Shown piece after piece: positions 21,208 to 32,308 of a stretch of 64,000 bases of DNA (position 1 is the stretch's first letter; every line of letters starts with the position of its first letter). Source of the stretch: Ascaphus truei (taxonomy: Eukaryota; Chordata; Amphibia; Anura; Ascaphidae); assembly GCA_036426205.1 (NCBI GenBank), contig WSYH01001193.1:23399-87398 (forward strand), written 5' to 3'. The notes beneath the pieces were generated by a model. The model did not search any database, was not told the DNA's origin, and saw only the letters and a program-made list of their open reading frames with translations. The position numbers were made by a program, and so were the translations under genes.

Positions 21208-22854
21208 TGCTTTTGCGTTCAAATAATGTTGGAGCAGGAGTTTGGTCGAAGTTTCTTCTGCTGAATGTGATACACTATTTAAATGTTATCTTGTGGCTTT
21301 TCCAAGGCGCTATACAAATTTTAATGTTGCACTCCTTTTTCAAGCACAATCGATTTGTGTAGAATTAATTGGCACCAATTTTTGGGGATAAGATAGCAAT
21401 TTCACAGTGGAATAGTGAATTGTTTTTCCCGTATCTAAGCAGTTCTCCAAAACAAGGGTACGATTGTTTAATTGAAAAAACACAATGTTGGTGAGAAAAT
21501 CTAGTGTTGGTATATGAAAATACTGCCTACACTGACAATAATGAGATAAAACATCACCTGCTAATGTTTTCTCTCTGTCTTTGGTCTCAATTCAGGTGTG
21601 TGTCTTTCTGCTGGTTAACTCTGTGTCTGTCTCACAACTAGGTTGATATCTGGTGTATTATAGTATTTTAAAAATCAACAAATGAGATAATGGATATATA
21701 TATATATATATATATATACTATATGTATGAGGATATCTATATATATACTAGTAAATCTAATATATTATAATTATATATTATATATATGTGTGTGGATGTT
21801 ATGTATTAAGGCCTGTATGTAAACAGGGATTGTTATATTGTCAGACTTATTTAACAGTTTTAAACTTACTTGTGAGGGTAAGTAGGTGAGGGGCCTATTG
21901 GAGTCATGCTTGTGTGTCCAATTGTGGAGCGCTAACAGTCAAACAAGGCCCTTTTGTTGAGTTTACAAGGGGTCTCTAGTTGTTACAACAGTTAATATAT
22001 CTAGTTAATCCAGTTCTAAGATTGAACATATTGATGGCGTAAGTAGGGACCTGTTTGAAAACTATAAAAGATGGTGATCAAGGTGATTGAAATTATGTGC
22101 GTCATAATATTAGGCCCAATTGTTAAAGGGACAAGGTCTGATATTTCACTAACAATCGAGGCCGTTTTATGTTCAATACTGTGTTTTCACAAGAAAGCAT
22201 CATATAGTATCTTGTGTAAAAAATAAACATTATCCCATCTGATCTATCTATCTATCTAAATCTATCGATCTATCTATCTTATCTATCTAATATATAATGT
22301 AGTTACACTGTGGTGGGTGTTACATATATACATAAGCTAATACATATATATTTACTACCATTCACATGATAGTTTGTTATGGAACCTAGACTCATACATG
22401 TATTGAAGAGGACAACATTAAGAGCTTTCAAGGAAGGTGAAGTGTAGAAAGTAATCTTTACAGTTAATCCTGCACTAACTGAAATTTAGTGTAGCAGTAG
22501 AACTAGATATTTTTTTTACTTGCATTTGTGAATAATATTAAATGGCATGACTACCTGTTTATAAAATACCTACCAAAACACCCAAATACAAGTTGTTTGT
22601 GCTAGTGGAATGGTCAGCTGTCTTCTTAACATTGACAAGCTGGATATGTTGGACATTACTGATACAGATGATTAAACATAAATATTAAATTACATTATGC
22701 ATCTATTCGGACTGGGAACCATTCCAAACTCACGTGTACAAGGACATACTTGTATGTTTGGAAACAACAGTGTCTTGATATAGTACAATATTCATAGATA
22801 ATCTCTCAAGTCAACAAAACCCAATGGCCCCAAATACAGATTTAACTTATTATA
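21208..22854. other. Element B non-coding with microsatellites
   Basis: Bases 21210-21650 mirror 29220-29640 (probable promoter side of the forkhead-like gene). A TA repeat lies at about 21694-21790 and a (CTAT)n repeat at 22231-22280. No gene is seen. Confidence 0.6.
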
Positions 22855-23880
22855 CATTGTATTCTTTTTTTCCTTTTGAGACCGAGTCCACAGGTGCTCG
22901 CTTGTTGTCTCTTGGGTTTTCTTTCCTTGGCATACAACTTAAGCCATAAACAGAGCCAGTTTGACTGGATGCCTTGGCGGATCGTTTAAGTGGCGAACAA
23001 AATGTACGGAAAGAACTATTAGGCGACGGGCGTGAATTCCGGCGGGGCTTGTGGCCTGGTGCATCTTCTACGGGGCAGGGACTTGTGGCCTGTGACAATT
23101 TACGGGCAGGGATTTGTGGCGGTGACACTTCACAGGCGGATCGTGGCCGGGTTGACAACGTTCACAGGGCGGGACTTGTGGACTGTGACACTTGGAACAA
23201 GTTGGTACACAGTGGGCACAACTGATGCTGCCCATTCGGTTTGGGTGTTTGTTAGTTTGTTTCCAAAAATGGAGTAGAACTGCTTGTGCTTTTTCTTTTT
23301 CGGGTGCACTCCTTTGTAGGTGGTCAGTCCAGAAGCCTTTCATACAGATTGGCAGCGGTTTGGGTTGGATGTTGAGAGGAACAGCACATGAAGTTTCAGT
23401 ACTGTACGGTAACAATCCGACCGCGGGTGGGGAAGTGAAGAACAGATGCATGGGTGTGAAAAAGTTAGCAGGCATCTAAGATCCTTCCTCTTAGGTTTAA
23501 AGTTGAGATGATGTTGCTGTTGTTAGGCAAATCCGTGATAGCATTGGGTTATGCTGAACACGTAGCTTCTAATGTCGTGTTAATCTTTTGTATCTGTTAG
23601 GAACTTCGGATGAAGACTCTGTGGAGCATGGGACAAATTGTGATTCGTTTCTTCATTCCGGTTGATATATCTTCGTCTATGCACTGCACAGATCTTAATG
23701 GCGACGATTATGCTTGCAACAATGTTGTTTTCAGAAGGCTGCTATGGAATGCGTTTGGATTGTGTTACTTGACTAGAGGATATGTCCGGTGTTACTCTTT
23801 GCATAGGAACTTCTTCATGGTGCACTGCATGGCTTTCGTGTCTTTTGGCCTCATCATGTTCAAAAATAAATGAACACTCT
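22855..23880 (-). pseudogene. Possible C-terminal exon(s) of the element B Myb-like gene, Pro/Cys/His-rich repeats
   Basis: Open segments on the minus strand include EVPMQRVTPDISSSQVTQS near 23765-23825 and, at 23070-23210, repeated units of the type CHRPQVP/PPVKCHRHKSLP with a period of about 30-40 bases. Stops and frame changes interrupt them. They lie downstream of the Myb/SANT exons on the same strand, so I infer, weakly, that they are the disordered tail of that protein. They could instead belong to an unrelated gene. Confidence 0.35.
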
Positions 23881-25813
23881 GTGATGAAATGGCATGCGTA
23901 ATGTCTGGCAGCTCTTTACTATGTAATTATACACTGATGATAACAAGTAACACCTAACTGTTGTACATACGTTTTATTAGACGTCACATTAAAAATGTAC
24001 CTGAATTAAGAATTATGTTTCGACTCACTGTGAATAAGAGGAGAATGAGAAGGTTGTCCAAACCTCAGCAATTCCTACATGATAGCTTTACATCACATAA
24101 CACAATCTATAGTTTCTCTTAAAAAAACTCATTTCATGGACACTAAGTGATACCAATTTAAATAACATGTCAAAGAAAACATAATAATTCACATAAATGT
24201 AATGAAGATATACAATCATTTAACATACAATGAAAGAACTATCGCATCTATCTTCCAGTGTGAGATGGCGAGCATGACCCACGGTGATGAAGAACTGTGT
24301 CAGTCTTCAGGTGGACACATGTTCCTCAAGGAGCACTATTACAACAAATAACATTAGTGTGTTAATGGACATGTGTTAAATAGATGTAACATTGGAGTTT
24401 AGTGTATTTGAGTATTTATGGCTAATGAACAGCATCATGATGAACTGAAAAATGTGTTGGCAACTGAAGCATTCGTTGTTTAATTAACCAATTAACAGCC
24501 AGTGTACTTTGGACTTTTTACTTCATAACATACAACATTACAAGTTATGCGTAAAGTCGTTAGCAGAAAATATTTATGAGATTGCACATCCTGCATATGT
24601 TGTGAGTTTATACATATAATTAATGTACATCACTACTCATGAGTAACTGTTGAAATTGCTATCATTAAGAGGTACAGTAATATTGAAATAGTATGATTGG
24701 TTTGTTAAGGATAGTGTGCTACATTAATAGAAGCTGTGGGGCTGGCTGAATATGGCTTGCCCACTCAACAAACACAACACAAATGCAGTGCTGTGTCGCT
24801 CACAGATGCATACTGGTGTGATAATGTGGTGTGATCTAAGTGACGAAATAGATCGGAGTGAAAGGAATGTGTAACTGAATGTGATAACATAATGGTTTGG
24901 GTGAGGGGTTGAATTGGTCCATAGAGTTACCTTTCAAATGGACTGGTGATAAACTTGTCTGTTGCTGTTAAGGTTTAAGAACTGTAGTCGCCTTCCCGCA
25001 AAAAACTAAAATCACCCGACCTTTGCAATAATTTCAAAGCAGCAAGAAAATGGTGGTGTTCAAAACAAAGTTGACCTACATGACCCTGTTATGTTTGGCT
25101 GTTGTGCAAAACCCCACTCCCTGGAGTTCAAGTGTATGTATGATGATGATGAACATATTAACTTGCAGCTGCTGAACACAATGGTAGATGAAGCTCTAAA
25201 TATGTCTAAGTGTGACTACTATGAAACACAATTACATGAAAATATGCAAACGTGTGGCCTCTTAGATCTCCTCGTATTATGAAATGAAGCAAAAAAAGAA
25301 CCTTTTCTAAACAAAAGGCAAAGTCGTTACGTGCAAGTGCTGCTTGTTGGCCGTTGCATGCATATTTCGATTGCATGATTTGAAGACGCTAGATGTCGGT
25401 GTTTAGGTGTAAATAATTACACACTAAATTACTATTTAATATATGATATGTATGTACTGTCAACAGTATATATTACTGTTGAACTCATGGCATGTCTTCC
25501 AGACATGTGTGCACCCTGGTCCGTCCAGATTGGCCAGATTAATTGCTTCACTGCAGCAAAAGGAAGTGTGGAGAGGATGACATGCAATGAGCCCAGCTAG
25601 TGACAGTTTAATAATTATTATGTGATTGTCGTAGGCACAAGAATATATCAAATATAATTGATAGTATATAATAATACTTATGAGAGAGGAGACATAGTCT
25701 TACATATTAATCGTAGGTAGCTTTCTTATTGGGGAAAGAACGTATAAATAGCAGCGGAAATATAGACAAATACTGAAACTAGACGACACGTCTAGTACAG
25801 TAACATTTCTCAC
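23881..25813. other. AT-rich stretch, no gene recognised
   Basis: It is probably an intron of the Myb-like gene if the flanking exons belong together. No family is visible. Confidence 0.35.
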
Positions 25814-26113
25814 CTGGTGGAAATTCTGACGAATAAAATTCCAATATCTCTGTCACCGGCCAAACCCTCAACGACGATGGGAAGTTTTTCCCGAAGCTGC
25901 TATCCAATTGGAGAAGTTTGATGGAACGGTGTAGCGGGCCACTCCAGTGCCAGAAGCATGCAAGCGTTGTTGTTGTATTTTTCTTTTAATTTGCCCAATA
26001 TCGTCAAATCTTCGTGCGGACAATTATTCCGGTCCCTGACACTGATTCCCACAGCATTCACACCAAGTAGAATTTGTCTCCACTTTCTGTTTTGGATACT
26101 GAACTTGTCCGCG
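25814..26113 (-). pseudogene. Myb/SANT-like DNA-binding domain exon of element B
   Basis: On the minus strand an acceptor (TATTTCAAG) precedes the exon and a donor (CAG/GTGAGA) follows it at 25813. It encodes NRKWRQILLGVNAVGISVRD followed by RNNCPHEDLTILGKLKEKY, the second half of the Myb/SANT-like domain found in Harbinger partner proteins, where the usual text is a K-N-R-x-W start and a run of basic helix residues. Further on, segments in another frame (ASGKNFPSS, FYSSEFPPG) indicate at least one frameshift. This protein would help the transposase enter the nucleus and bind the element ends. Confidence 0.65.
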
Positions 26114-26479
26114 CTTGAAATACATAAAAAATATATGACGTTAATCTTACTAATACAACGAACCATTCCTACCAATGAGCTGTTCAGAGATGACCAAACC
26201 ATGCTTGTTTAGATGTAATATGTGTAGCCCATGAGCATTCACTTGTAAACATAGACATGTAATGAAGCGTGCATTAATAGGATGAAGTTTGCACAAAATT
26301 GAACAACTGAGTGTTCTTGTCGTTGTAAAGCATGATTAAAATATGTGTTTACAACAGAAAAGTTAAATTGCTAGACATGATGGACCCCTATTTGCATATT
26401 ATGACACTCAAATGACCTACGATAACATGTATTGAATACATGATGCAAAGGTAGACGTACTACTAAATGGCCAAAAGAC

Positions 26480-26640
26480 TATCGTAGTGCTCCAGAATCC
26501 CAGGACAAGAGCTGTGTTTTCTTTGTCATTGAAGACGAGGTACGTGGATGCTCCACCACGTTTCTTCGAGCACGTTTAGGCTCAGAGCTTGGCTGGTGAC
26601 TGATGGATCTCCTTCTATTGGATGAGACTCCAAAAAAGTG
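26480..26640 (-). pseudogene. Probable N-terminal exon of the Myb-like gene
   Basis: The minus strand reads NRRRSISHQPSSEPKRARR, then EHPRTSSSMTKKTQ and DSGALR, followed by a stop where the family normally goes into the first Myb helix. The basic, serine-rich leader and the position upstream of the Myb/SANT exon support the call. No convincing start codon was seen. Confidence 0.45.
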
Positions 26641-27157
26641 TGGCCACCAGCAAGGCACGCCACCATCAGACACCCCATCAGCAACGCGCCACGCAGAACT
26701 CACACACACAAAAAGCACTCACACTCAGCAAAACCAGCCTCCCAGCAACAGCACTCGCATCCCAGCAACAGCACTCACACTATCCAGCAAACAGCACTCC
26801 TGAGAACCGTTTACGTTACTCGACGCGTACAGCCACGTCTAGCAGTACACTCACACCAGAACACTCTTCCCACGCCTTGCGGCCATACCTCTTGCACTCA
26901 CAAAGAACAGAAAAACAATGTAAAGCCAATCACACTAAAACACTTACACATACAAACAAGACAAAGATGTAAAAAAAACAACAAAGGACAAAGCTTCTCA
27001 CAATACACAACAACTCTCTAGTCAATATGCAAATATTAAATCGCCCAGCGCTGTGCGTGCTTCTCTCTCTCACTCCCAACAAACACAGAGAATGATTAAC
27101 AGTACACGTTGTCCTTTGAAAAGGCCGCGTATCCAAAAAGAGCTTGACTTCACCGAT
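26641..27157. other. Element B, low-complexity CA-rich stretch
   Basis: Short tandem repeats of the type CCCAGCAACAGCACTC(A/G)CA occupy about 26735-26800. Three overlapping plus-strand frames are open because of the repeat and are not genes. Element B sequence stops at about 27157 where Penelope DNA begins. Confidence 0.5.
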
Positions 27158-28552
27158 TCAGAGAGATGTAGGTATGTATGTGGGTGCTCGAATCAGACCG
27201 GGTACATTCATGTAAACAATTTTGTGATTGAGACCACAAGCTTGGTGTGGTCTGGCGACGACGGGCTGCCCCTCAATGTAAAGCAATAATGCGTATAACT
27301 GTAGGGGATAGTGACAAGTGGAGTCAGTTAGGACAGCCACTGTGTGTACACAATCATCACCCTAACCAGTATTATAAAGGAAGGAACTATGTCCATTGAA
27401 TAGCAGGGTTTAGATAAGGCACATTGGACTTTACCGGCTCATCAGGGGGCACTCTCAGGATCAGTAGCGTGCAACCATCGATTGAGAAGTCAGAAGGGTG
27501 GTTGGTGTGGATGGAGCACAGCTGCAGACGCTGCAATGTGAAGCCAGGGAAAAACAAAACCAGGCCACTCCGCAGTAGTATCAAAAAGTGTATTAAGCCA
27601 GCAAAAACATACAGGGAACAAAAATAGAACAAATAGAACGCACCTCGCGTTTCGGAAATAGGATCTTATCAGGTGAAGCAAAGAGTAAAAAACAGCCTAT
27701 TATACCCACTTAAAACTTCTATATCAACTGGGTCGTGACGGCGTCATGGCCGTGCAGCGTGCAAGCAGAGCGCGGGAGAGTGACGCAGCATCAGGGATCA
27801 GGGGTGTATCAGGCAGTACACAGGGGCGCCATGCCCTGACCTCCAGTTCGATCATAGGGGAAGCATCGCGTGCGGCACGTAGGCCAGTCACGCTGACGCA
27901 GCGTCCATCTCCATAGTTCGGGATATGTCACGTGATCCTAACAGATTTTTGTACAACACAAAACTTTCATAGGGAAAACAACTATATGAAAAAGTACCCA
28001 ACAGAAACCAATAAATGGCTGGCTTAAATTTTATAAGTTCACAAAACCGGAGTTTTAACAAGAGACTCACTAGACCATTATAGTCCAAGAATCCACGTTC
28101 TAGGTCTAATATATTATTATAAAGATTATAATTTTATGCTCTTCAATGAAAAAGTATATTGTAATAATACAAGATGATAATCACAATAATTATTAACTCA
28201 TCCGGGACCGAAAAATAGAACCTGCTAGTTCAGGACAGCTTGCAAAACCGATGTATTATAGATCGTACTAGTCTACGAATCCTGATCAAAGACAGTTTGT
28301 GACAATAAAACTTGGAAGTACAATATAACATTTTCTTTATAGTACATCTAAACAGAGGAGACATATGATACTATGTTATATCTTCTATACCTAATAAGAC
28401 CTAAGCACCAGACGGGATTGATAACCATAAGTTTGAGTGAGAGAGTCACCAGACCATAGCTGAATATAACGATAAACATGAAGACCATTTTGTCAACAGA
28501 AATGTATATACGGGATCGAATATGGAAATTAGGATTAAGAAAAATAATAATG
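27158..28552 (-). mobile_element. Second inverted Penelope-like fragment
   Basis: It matches 6493-7556 directly and the leader at 7605-8900 in reverse (for example GGTTGGTGTGGATGGAGCAC). It contains many single-base indels relative to those copies. No coding capacity remains. Confidence 0.8.
27641..27675 (-). ncRNA. Hammerhead-ribozyme-like motif, second Penelope fragment
   Basis: On the minus strand it has CACC, then CTGATAAG (closer to the CUGAUGA core than the copy at 6651), a weak stem II and CCGAAACGCG, closed by AGGTG. One base at the expected cleavage side is missing relative to the 6651 copy. Confidence 0.5.
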
Positions 28553-29190
28553 ACAAGAATACCCCTGGGTATGAACACAGAGTGGGATCTAAGTCATTTT
28601 TTATGATCAATAACTATTAATTTTGTTAATTTCATTAATATATCATAATAATTGATTTCAATTCCCTTTTTTGATGAACAAATGTAATTTACCAATTATG
28701 AAGTTGATATTAATGATTTAATTGATTGGACCTTTTATTAATTAATTTTTTTTTATTAATTCTTCTAATAATTTCTTCATTAATAATTTTTTAATTAATT
28801 AATTTTTCATTGATCCTAATTTCATATTGATCCCGTATATACATTTTGTTACAAAATGGGTCTTCATTGTTTATAGTTATACTAAAGATTATCTGTTATT
28901 GCTAAATATTGGTTATGCAATCCCAGTCTGTGCTCATGTCTTAATTAAGGTATAGAAGATATAAAATAGGTATCATATGTCTCCTCTCTTAGATGTACTA
29001 TAAATATAAATGTATATTGTACTTCAAGTTTTTTATTTCTACAAACTGTTTTGATCATGATGTGATAGTACTATATATACATCTGTTTTGCAAGCTTCCA
29101 TGAACTAGCAAGGTTCTATTTCGGTCCCAGGAATGGTTATATTATTGTGATTATATCTGTTTATTATTACAATATATTATTCATTGAAAG
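28553..29190 (+). mobile_element. 5'-truncated Penelope copy: last codons plus 3' region
   Basis: Bases 28553-28606 encode the last residues TRIPLGMNTEWDLSHFL of the reverse transcriptase frame, with TGA at 28604. The 3' UTR follows (as 11732-11941), and then about 380 bases that are the reverse complement of 7145-7530. It ends at 29190 against element B DNA. Confidence 0.85.
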
Positions 29191-29650
29191 ATATATATAT
29201 ACATATACACACAGATAGTCAAAATGTGTGAGACAGACAGAGAGTTAACCAGACAGAAAGATACACACACTGAAATTTGAAACAAAAGACAGAGAGAAAA
29301 ACATTAGCAGGTGTGTTTATATCTCATTATGTCAGTGTAGGCAGTATTTTCATAATGCCAACACTAGATTTTCTCACCAACATTGTTTTTTTAATTAAAA
29401 TCGTACCCTTGTTTTGAGAATGTAGATTACGGGAAAAACAATTACACTTTCACTGTGAAATTGCTATCTTATCCCAAAAAATGTGTGCCAATTATTTCTA
29501 CACATTCGAATTGGTGCTTGAAAAAAGGAGTGCAACATTAAAATTGTATAGCGACCTTGGCAAAAGCCACAAAAGATAACATTTAAATAGTTTCACATTC
29601 AGCAGAAGAAAACTTCAACTCCTGATTCACACATTATTTGAGACGCAGCA
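29191..29650 (+). promoter_or_regulatory. Upstream region of the forkhead-like gene
   Basis: This sequence is conserved in reverse at 21208-21650. It is the likely promoter and 5' UTR; a CATTTAAATAG motif near 29580 could act as a TATA-like element. No gene is seen. Confidence 0.4.
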
Positions 29651-30346
29651 ATGGCAGACCAGACAACTTTGAACACGCATCCGCACAAACCTTTCAAAAT
29701 TATGATAGCAGAGGCTAACATCTCAACTGCACAACACAAAGCCAACGTTGGGATAATCTATGACTTGATCAGAAGTAAATATCCATATTACCAAGACCCG
29801 TGCCGCGCTGAAAATTTTAAATCATCTGTACGATTCACTTTAACAACAAATGAGTTATTTGAACGTGTCCATGATAACCTATAGGAAAGTTATGGATTTT
29901 GGCAGATTGCACCACAATTTATACTTACCATGGAACATGGCACATATGTTCTGATAAATAGCATATTTATTCCTAATACCAATAGCAATAGATCCGCTAC
30001 TACTGTTCCGTCTGAATCGATACCTGCTGCAATATCTGCACCCTCCATTCCTGAAGCACAGATGCAAGATGAACATAACTATTATGATGTGTTTCCCAAC
30101 CTTTTTGGTCAAAACCCATTTGAATTGCAAAACCAAGAACTGTACGTACCTCCGGACGTATCGTTTGAAGAAGGCAGTGCCGATTCCTATGAGCGCCTCA
30201 TGGAGATGTGTCTCCTACAGGATTCAACGGTTGCCTCAACCATGGATGAAAATGCAGTGTTTTTCTGGAGTGACCAGTTGCAGCCAAACGAAATGTTAGC
30301 AAAACAAGAAAAAACACAAAAGCGCACCAAGATGAGAGATAGATAA
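29651..30346 (+). pseudogene. Forkhead-like (winged helix) gene carried by Harbinger element B
   Basis: The ATG at 29651 sits in a good context (GCAGCAATGG). The first 77 codons read as a diverged forkhead domain: HPHKPFKIMIAEANISTAQ, GIIYDLIRSKYPYYQD (helix 1-2, with the family's Y/F-PYY) and NFKSSVRFTLTTNELFERV in the place of the recognition helix that usually reads W-x-N-S-I-R-H-N-L-S-L-N-x-x-F-x-K-V. The recognition-helix His and Asn are Phe and Thr here. A small indel with TAG at 29882-29884 breaks the wing region; the same frame resumes and runs to 30346 (138 codons from the ATG at 29930), with an acidic tail (VFPNLFGQNPFELQ, YERLMEMCLLQD) ending in a basic KRTKMRDR. It would be a DNA-binding nuclear protein. 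It is convergent with the truncated transposase only a few bases away. The forkhead call is by eye, and another winged-helix family is possible. Confidence 0.65.
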
Positions 30347-30351
30347 AGGCC

Positions 30352-30812
30352 CGCGAGAATGTAGATTGCGAGACCCCGCCCACTATGCCCAAAGTTGTCT
30401 GGAATGATGCAGAAGCAAGGTAATGTAATGAGCACAGCAATTTAACAAGCCCAGGGACTGCACGACCTCTGGCTGTCAAAAAATCTAAATCTCCCCTTAT
30501 CTCTTCATAAAGAGATAAGATTGCTGCTGAACTCAAATGATAGCGACTTACTATCTCCTTCTCACTCATCCCATCTAACAGGGTTCTCTCCCTGTACACA
30601 CGCGGACGAGCCACAACTTCTCTCCTCTGTCTTCTCCTCTCATCTCCTGTCCCTCTCCCTGTCCCTCTCCCTGTCCCTCTCCCTGTCATGTCCGCGTGCC
30701 TGTCCCTATCACTGTCCCTGGCTCTGTCCCTCCCTTGCCCTATGTCATTCTCTTCATCAGAAAGCCACTCGTGCAAAATAATGTTCCTCCGTCTCCTAAA
30801 CATGCGCATCAT
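30352..30812 (-). pseudogene. HARBI1-type transposase, 5' half only
   Basis: On the minus strand an ATG at 30812 opens an Arg-rich N-terminus (MMRMFRRRRNIILHEW), then an RD/RGTG repeat region coded by CCCTGTCCCTCT-type DNA repeats (30650-30720), then the family N-terminal domain: GMSEKEIVSRYHLSSAAI, LYEEIRGDLDFLTARGRAVP and GIVGGVSQSTFSRAFI. It breaks at about 30352, where the forkhead gene end is joined. Compared with the other copy, everything from about 14045 to 20490 is absent here, including all catalytic residues. It is an internally deleted derivative. Confidence 0.85.
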
Positions 30813-32149
30813 TTTGAAATCTGTAGCTGTGAATGAGCAGGCAATGGCCGTCCTTTAAATAGCTATGTGATGATGTCAGGTGAGTTTGTAAAATGCAACG
30901 TGTTACATTAACATATTAAAGTACTTGGCTCCCAAGCTGTATCCATTTGATCTAAGAAGTATTATTTCTGTGTATTCAGCAGCCTACCGTGATATTTGAC
31001 AATGATGTAACGTGAAGCTTTGTACAAGCATTCATTGTAAATTATTAGTGTAATGTGTAATGCATGTAGCACTTCTGAACGCAACACTCAGTCATGTAAT
31101 GATGCTAAAAGCATGAGATTGACGTAGAAAAAGTTTGCAGCAACATGTCTAATTTGCCATGTTAGTGTCACATGTTCACAACAATTAATTCTCGTGTGCA
31201 TATGCATACATTTATGGCATCAGGATAGTTGCTATTGAATCAGTTTGAAACGTGTAACAATGAGTAACTATTCTAGATTTGTGTATAAGTTAGCATGAAG
31301 TGCTTGTAATGCAACGTTTACAATGTAAACATGCAATGTGATTGAGTGTCCTATAGCGGACGTCATCAAAAAAGGCAGGACACAAAGTACATGTAAACAT
31401 GAGAAGAAAGATGTACATGTACGTTTGATGATGCGTTACACATTACAAACATTGTGTAATGTAAAGCAACATTAATAGACGGTGGCTGTGTTAGATGTGT
31501 GACTTGGGTAACGTCATATAATAAATTGTCGCACAGTTCAGTAACATGTATGATATGATGTAATCTTCTCCTTTAAGAATTGAGTATAGGTTTTTCCATT
31601 GACACATCATCACATGATGAGTAATGTGACACGCAAATGATGAAAACATATAAAAGTTCTATGTTATACAAATAATAAACGTCAGGTGTGACACAATGCA
31701 GTGAATGCCACCCACACTGTAATGCTCAACACATTTGTATTGTGAGCAATCGAACGTAAACAGTACTATAATGTTTTACGTCCCCGCTCCATTGACTCCA
31801 TTGATGTACAGATTAGTTTTTTTTTCTAAGTGCTGTTCCGGCAGCCTTAGCGATCGTTCTCCCCTCCAACTTGCCAACTTTAGTTGGCGGGACAATTGGC
31901 CATGAAGTCTCAATTTCTTAGTGCCGATCAGCCCCGATAAGCTGATTTTGCTACTTGAATACAGCCGAATTAAAAAAAGTGGCGAAAAGTGCCGAAAACC
32001 GGCTTATCGGCAGGCGACTGGCCATAACAAATTTATCGGAAACGAAAACTGGCGAAATCAAGCAATTATCGGCGCTTACTGAATCTCAAACCCAATTTTG
32101 GCGGAAAAATGGCGAAAAAAGCCTTATCAACGCTTACTTCATAGAGCCC
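30813..32149 (-). repeat. Right terminal region of element B
   Basis: This is the reverse complement of 12261-13572. It ends at 32149 in the terminal sequence (minus strand GGGCTCTATGAAGTAAGCG) next to TTA. About 31960-32149 is rich in GGCGAAAA/CCGATAA words that echo the left end. The open frame through it on the plus strand before 32150 is terminal-repeat sequence, not a gene. Confidence 0.75.
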
Positions 32150-32152
32150 TTA

Positions 32153-32308
32153 TTCGCCATGGAAGCAAAGAAAATTCAGATGATGCAAAATGTGTTTGCA
32201 GGTCAATCAGATGCAAAAATGGATTTTCTGAAAAGCCTCTGGCCCTTTCTACACAACCTGCCACCTGCTAAAAATATGCAACTTAGGTGTCTTTCACAAG
32301 TGCCTTAA
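32153..32308 (+). CDS. BESS-motif end of the MADF-BESS protein
   Basis: Directly after the right TTA, the frame reads FAMEAKKIQMMQNVFAG and then KMDFLKSLWPFLHNLPP, which fits a BESS protein-interaction motif (F-L-x-S-L-x-P-x-L), and ends at TAA 32306-32308. It continues the frame broken at 6272: with one TTA removed, the D-L codons at 6267-6272 are followed directly by TTC GCC. BESS motifs mediate contacts between MADF proteins and partners. The last residues after the BESS core are short. Confidence 0.7.
   Translation, partial: FAMEAKKIQMMQNVFAGQSDAKMDFLKSLWPFLHNLPPAKNMQLRCLSQVP

Larger units (their letters stand above)
6273..32149. mobile_element. Giant nested PIF/Harbinger element B, rearranged, flanked by TTA duplication
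   Basis: The left end starts GGGCCTCATGCAGTAAG at 6273, preceded by TTA (6270-6272). The right end, read on the minus strand from 32149, starts GGGCTCTATGAAGTAAG, and the plus strand continues with TTA (32150-32152). A 3-bp TWA target duplication and G-rich ends are hallmarks of PIF/Harbinger. Inside are a HARBI1-type transposase, a Myb/SANT-like gene, a forkhead-like gene, two Penelope insertions and an inverted duplicate of the right part (11942-14045 and 20490-21650 mirror 29200-32470). The inverted duplicate includes BESS host flank at 11942-12257, so a duplication plus inversion, or an assembly join, must be invoked. A continuous copy from its own end at 12261 to 27157 is about 15 kb, large for this superfamily. 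Confidence 0.8.

Noticed and set aside
26603..27021. Plus-strand Thr/Gln/His-rich frames
   Set aside because: They follow the CAGCAACAGCACTC repeat and run against the Myb-like gene; no domain.
31955..32152. Plus-strand frame leading into the BESS exon
   Set aside because: Before 32150 the sequence is Harbinger terminal repeat, shared in reverse with 12261-12450; only 32153-32308 is gene-like.
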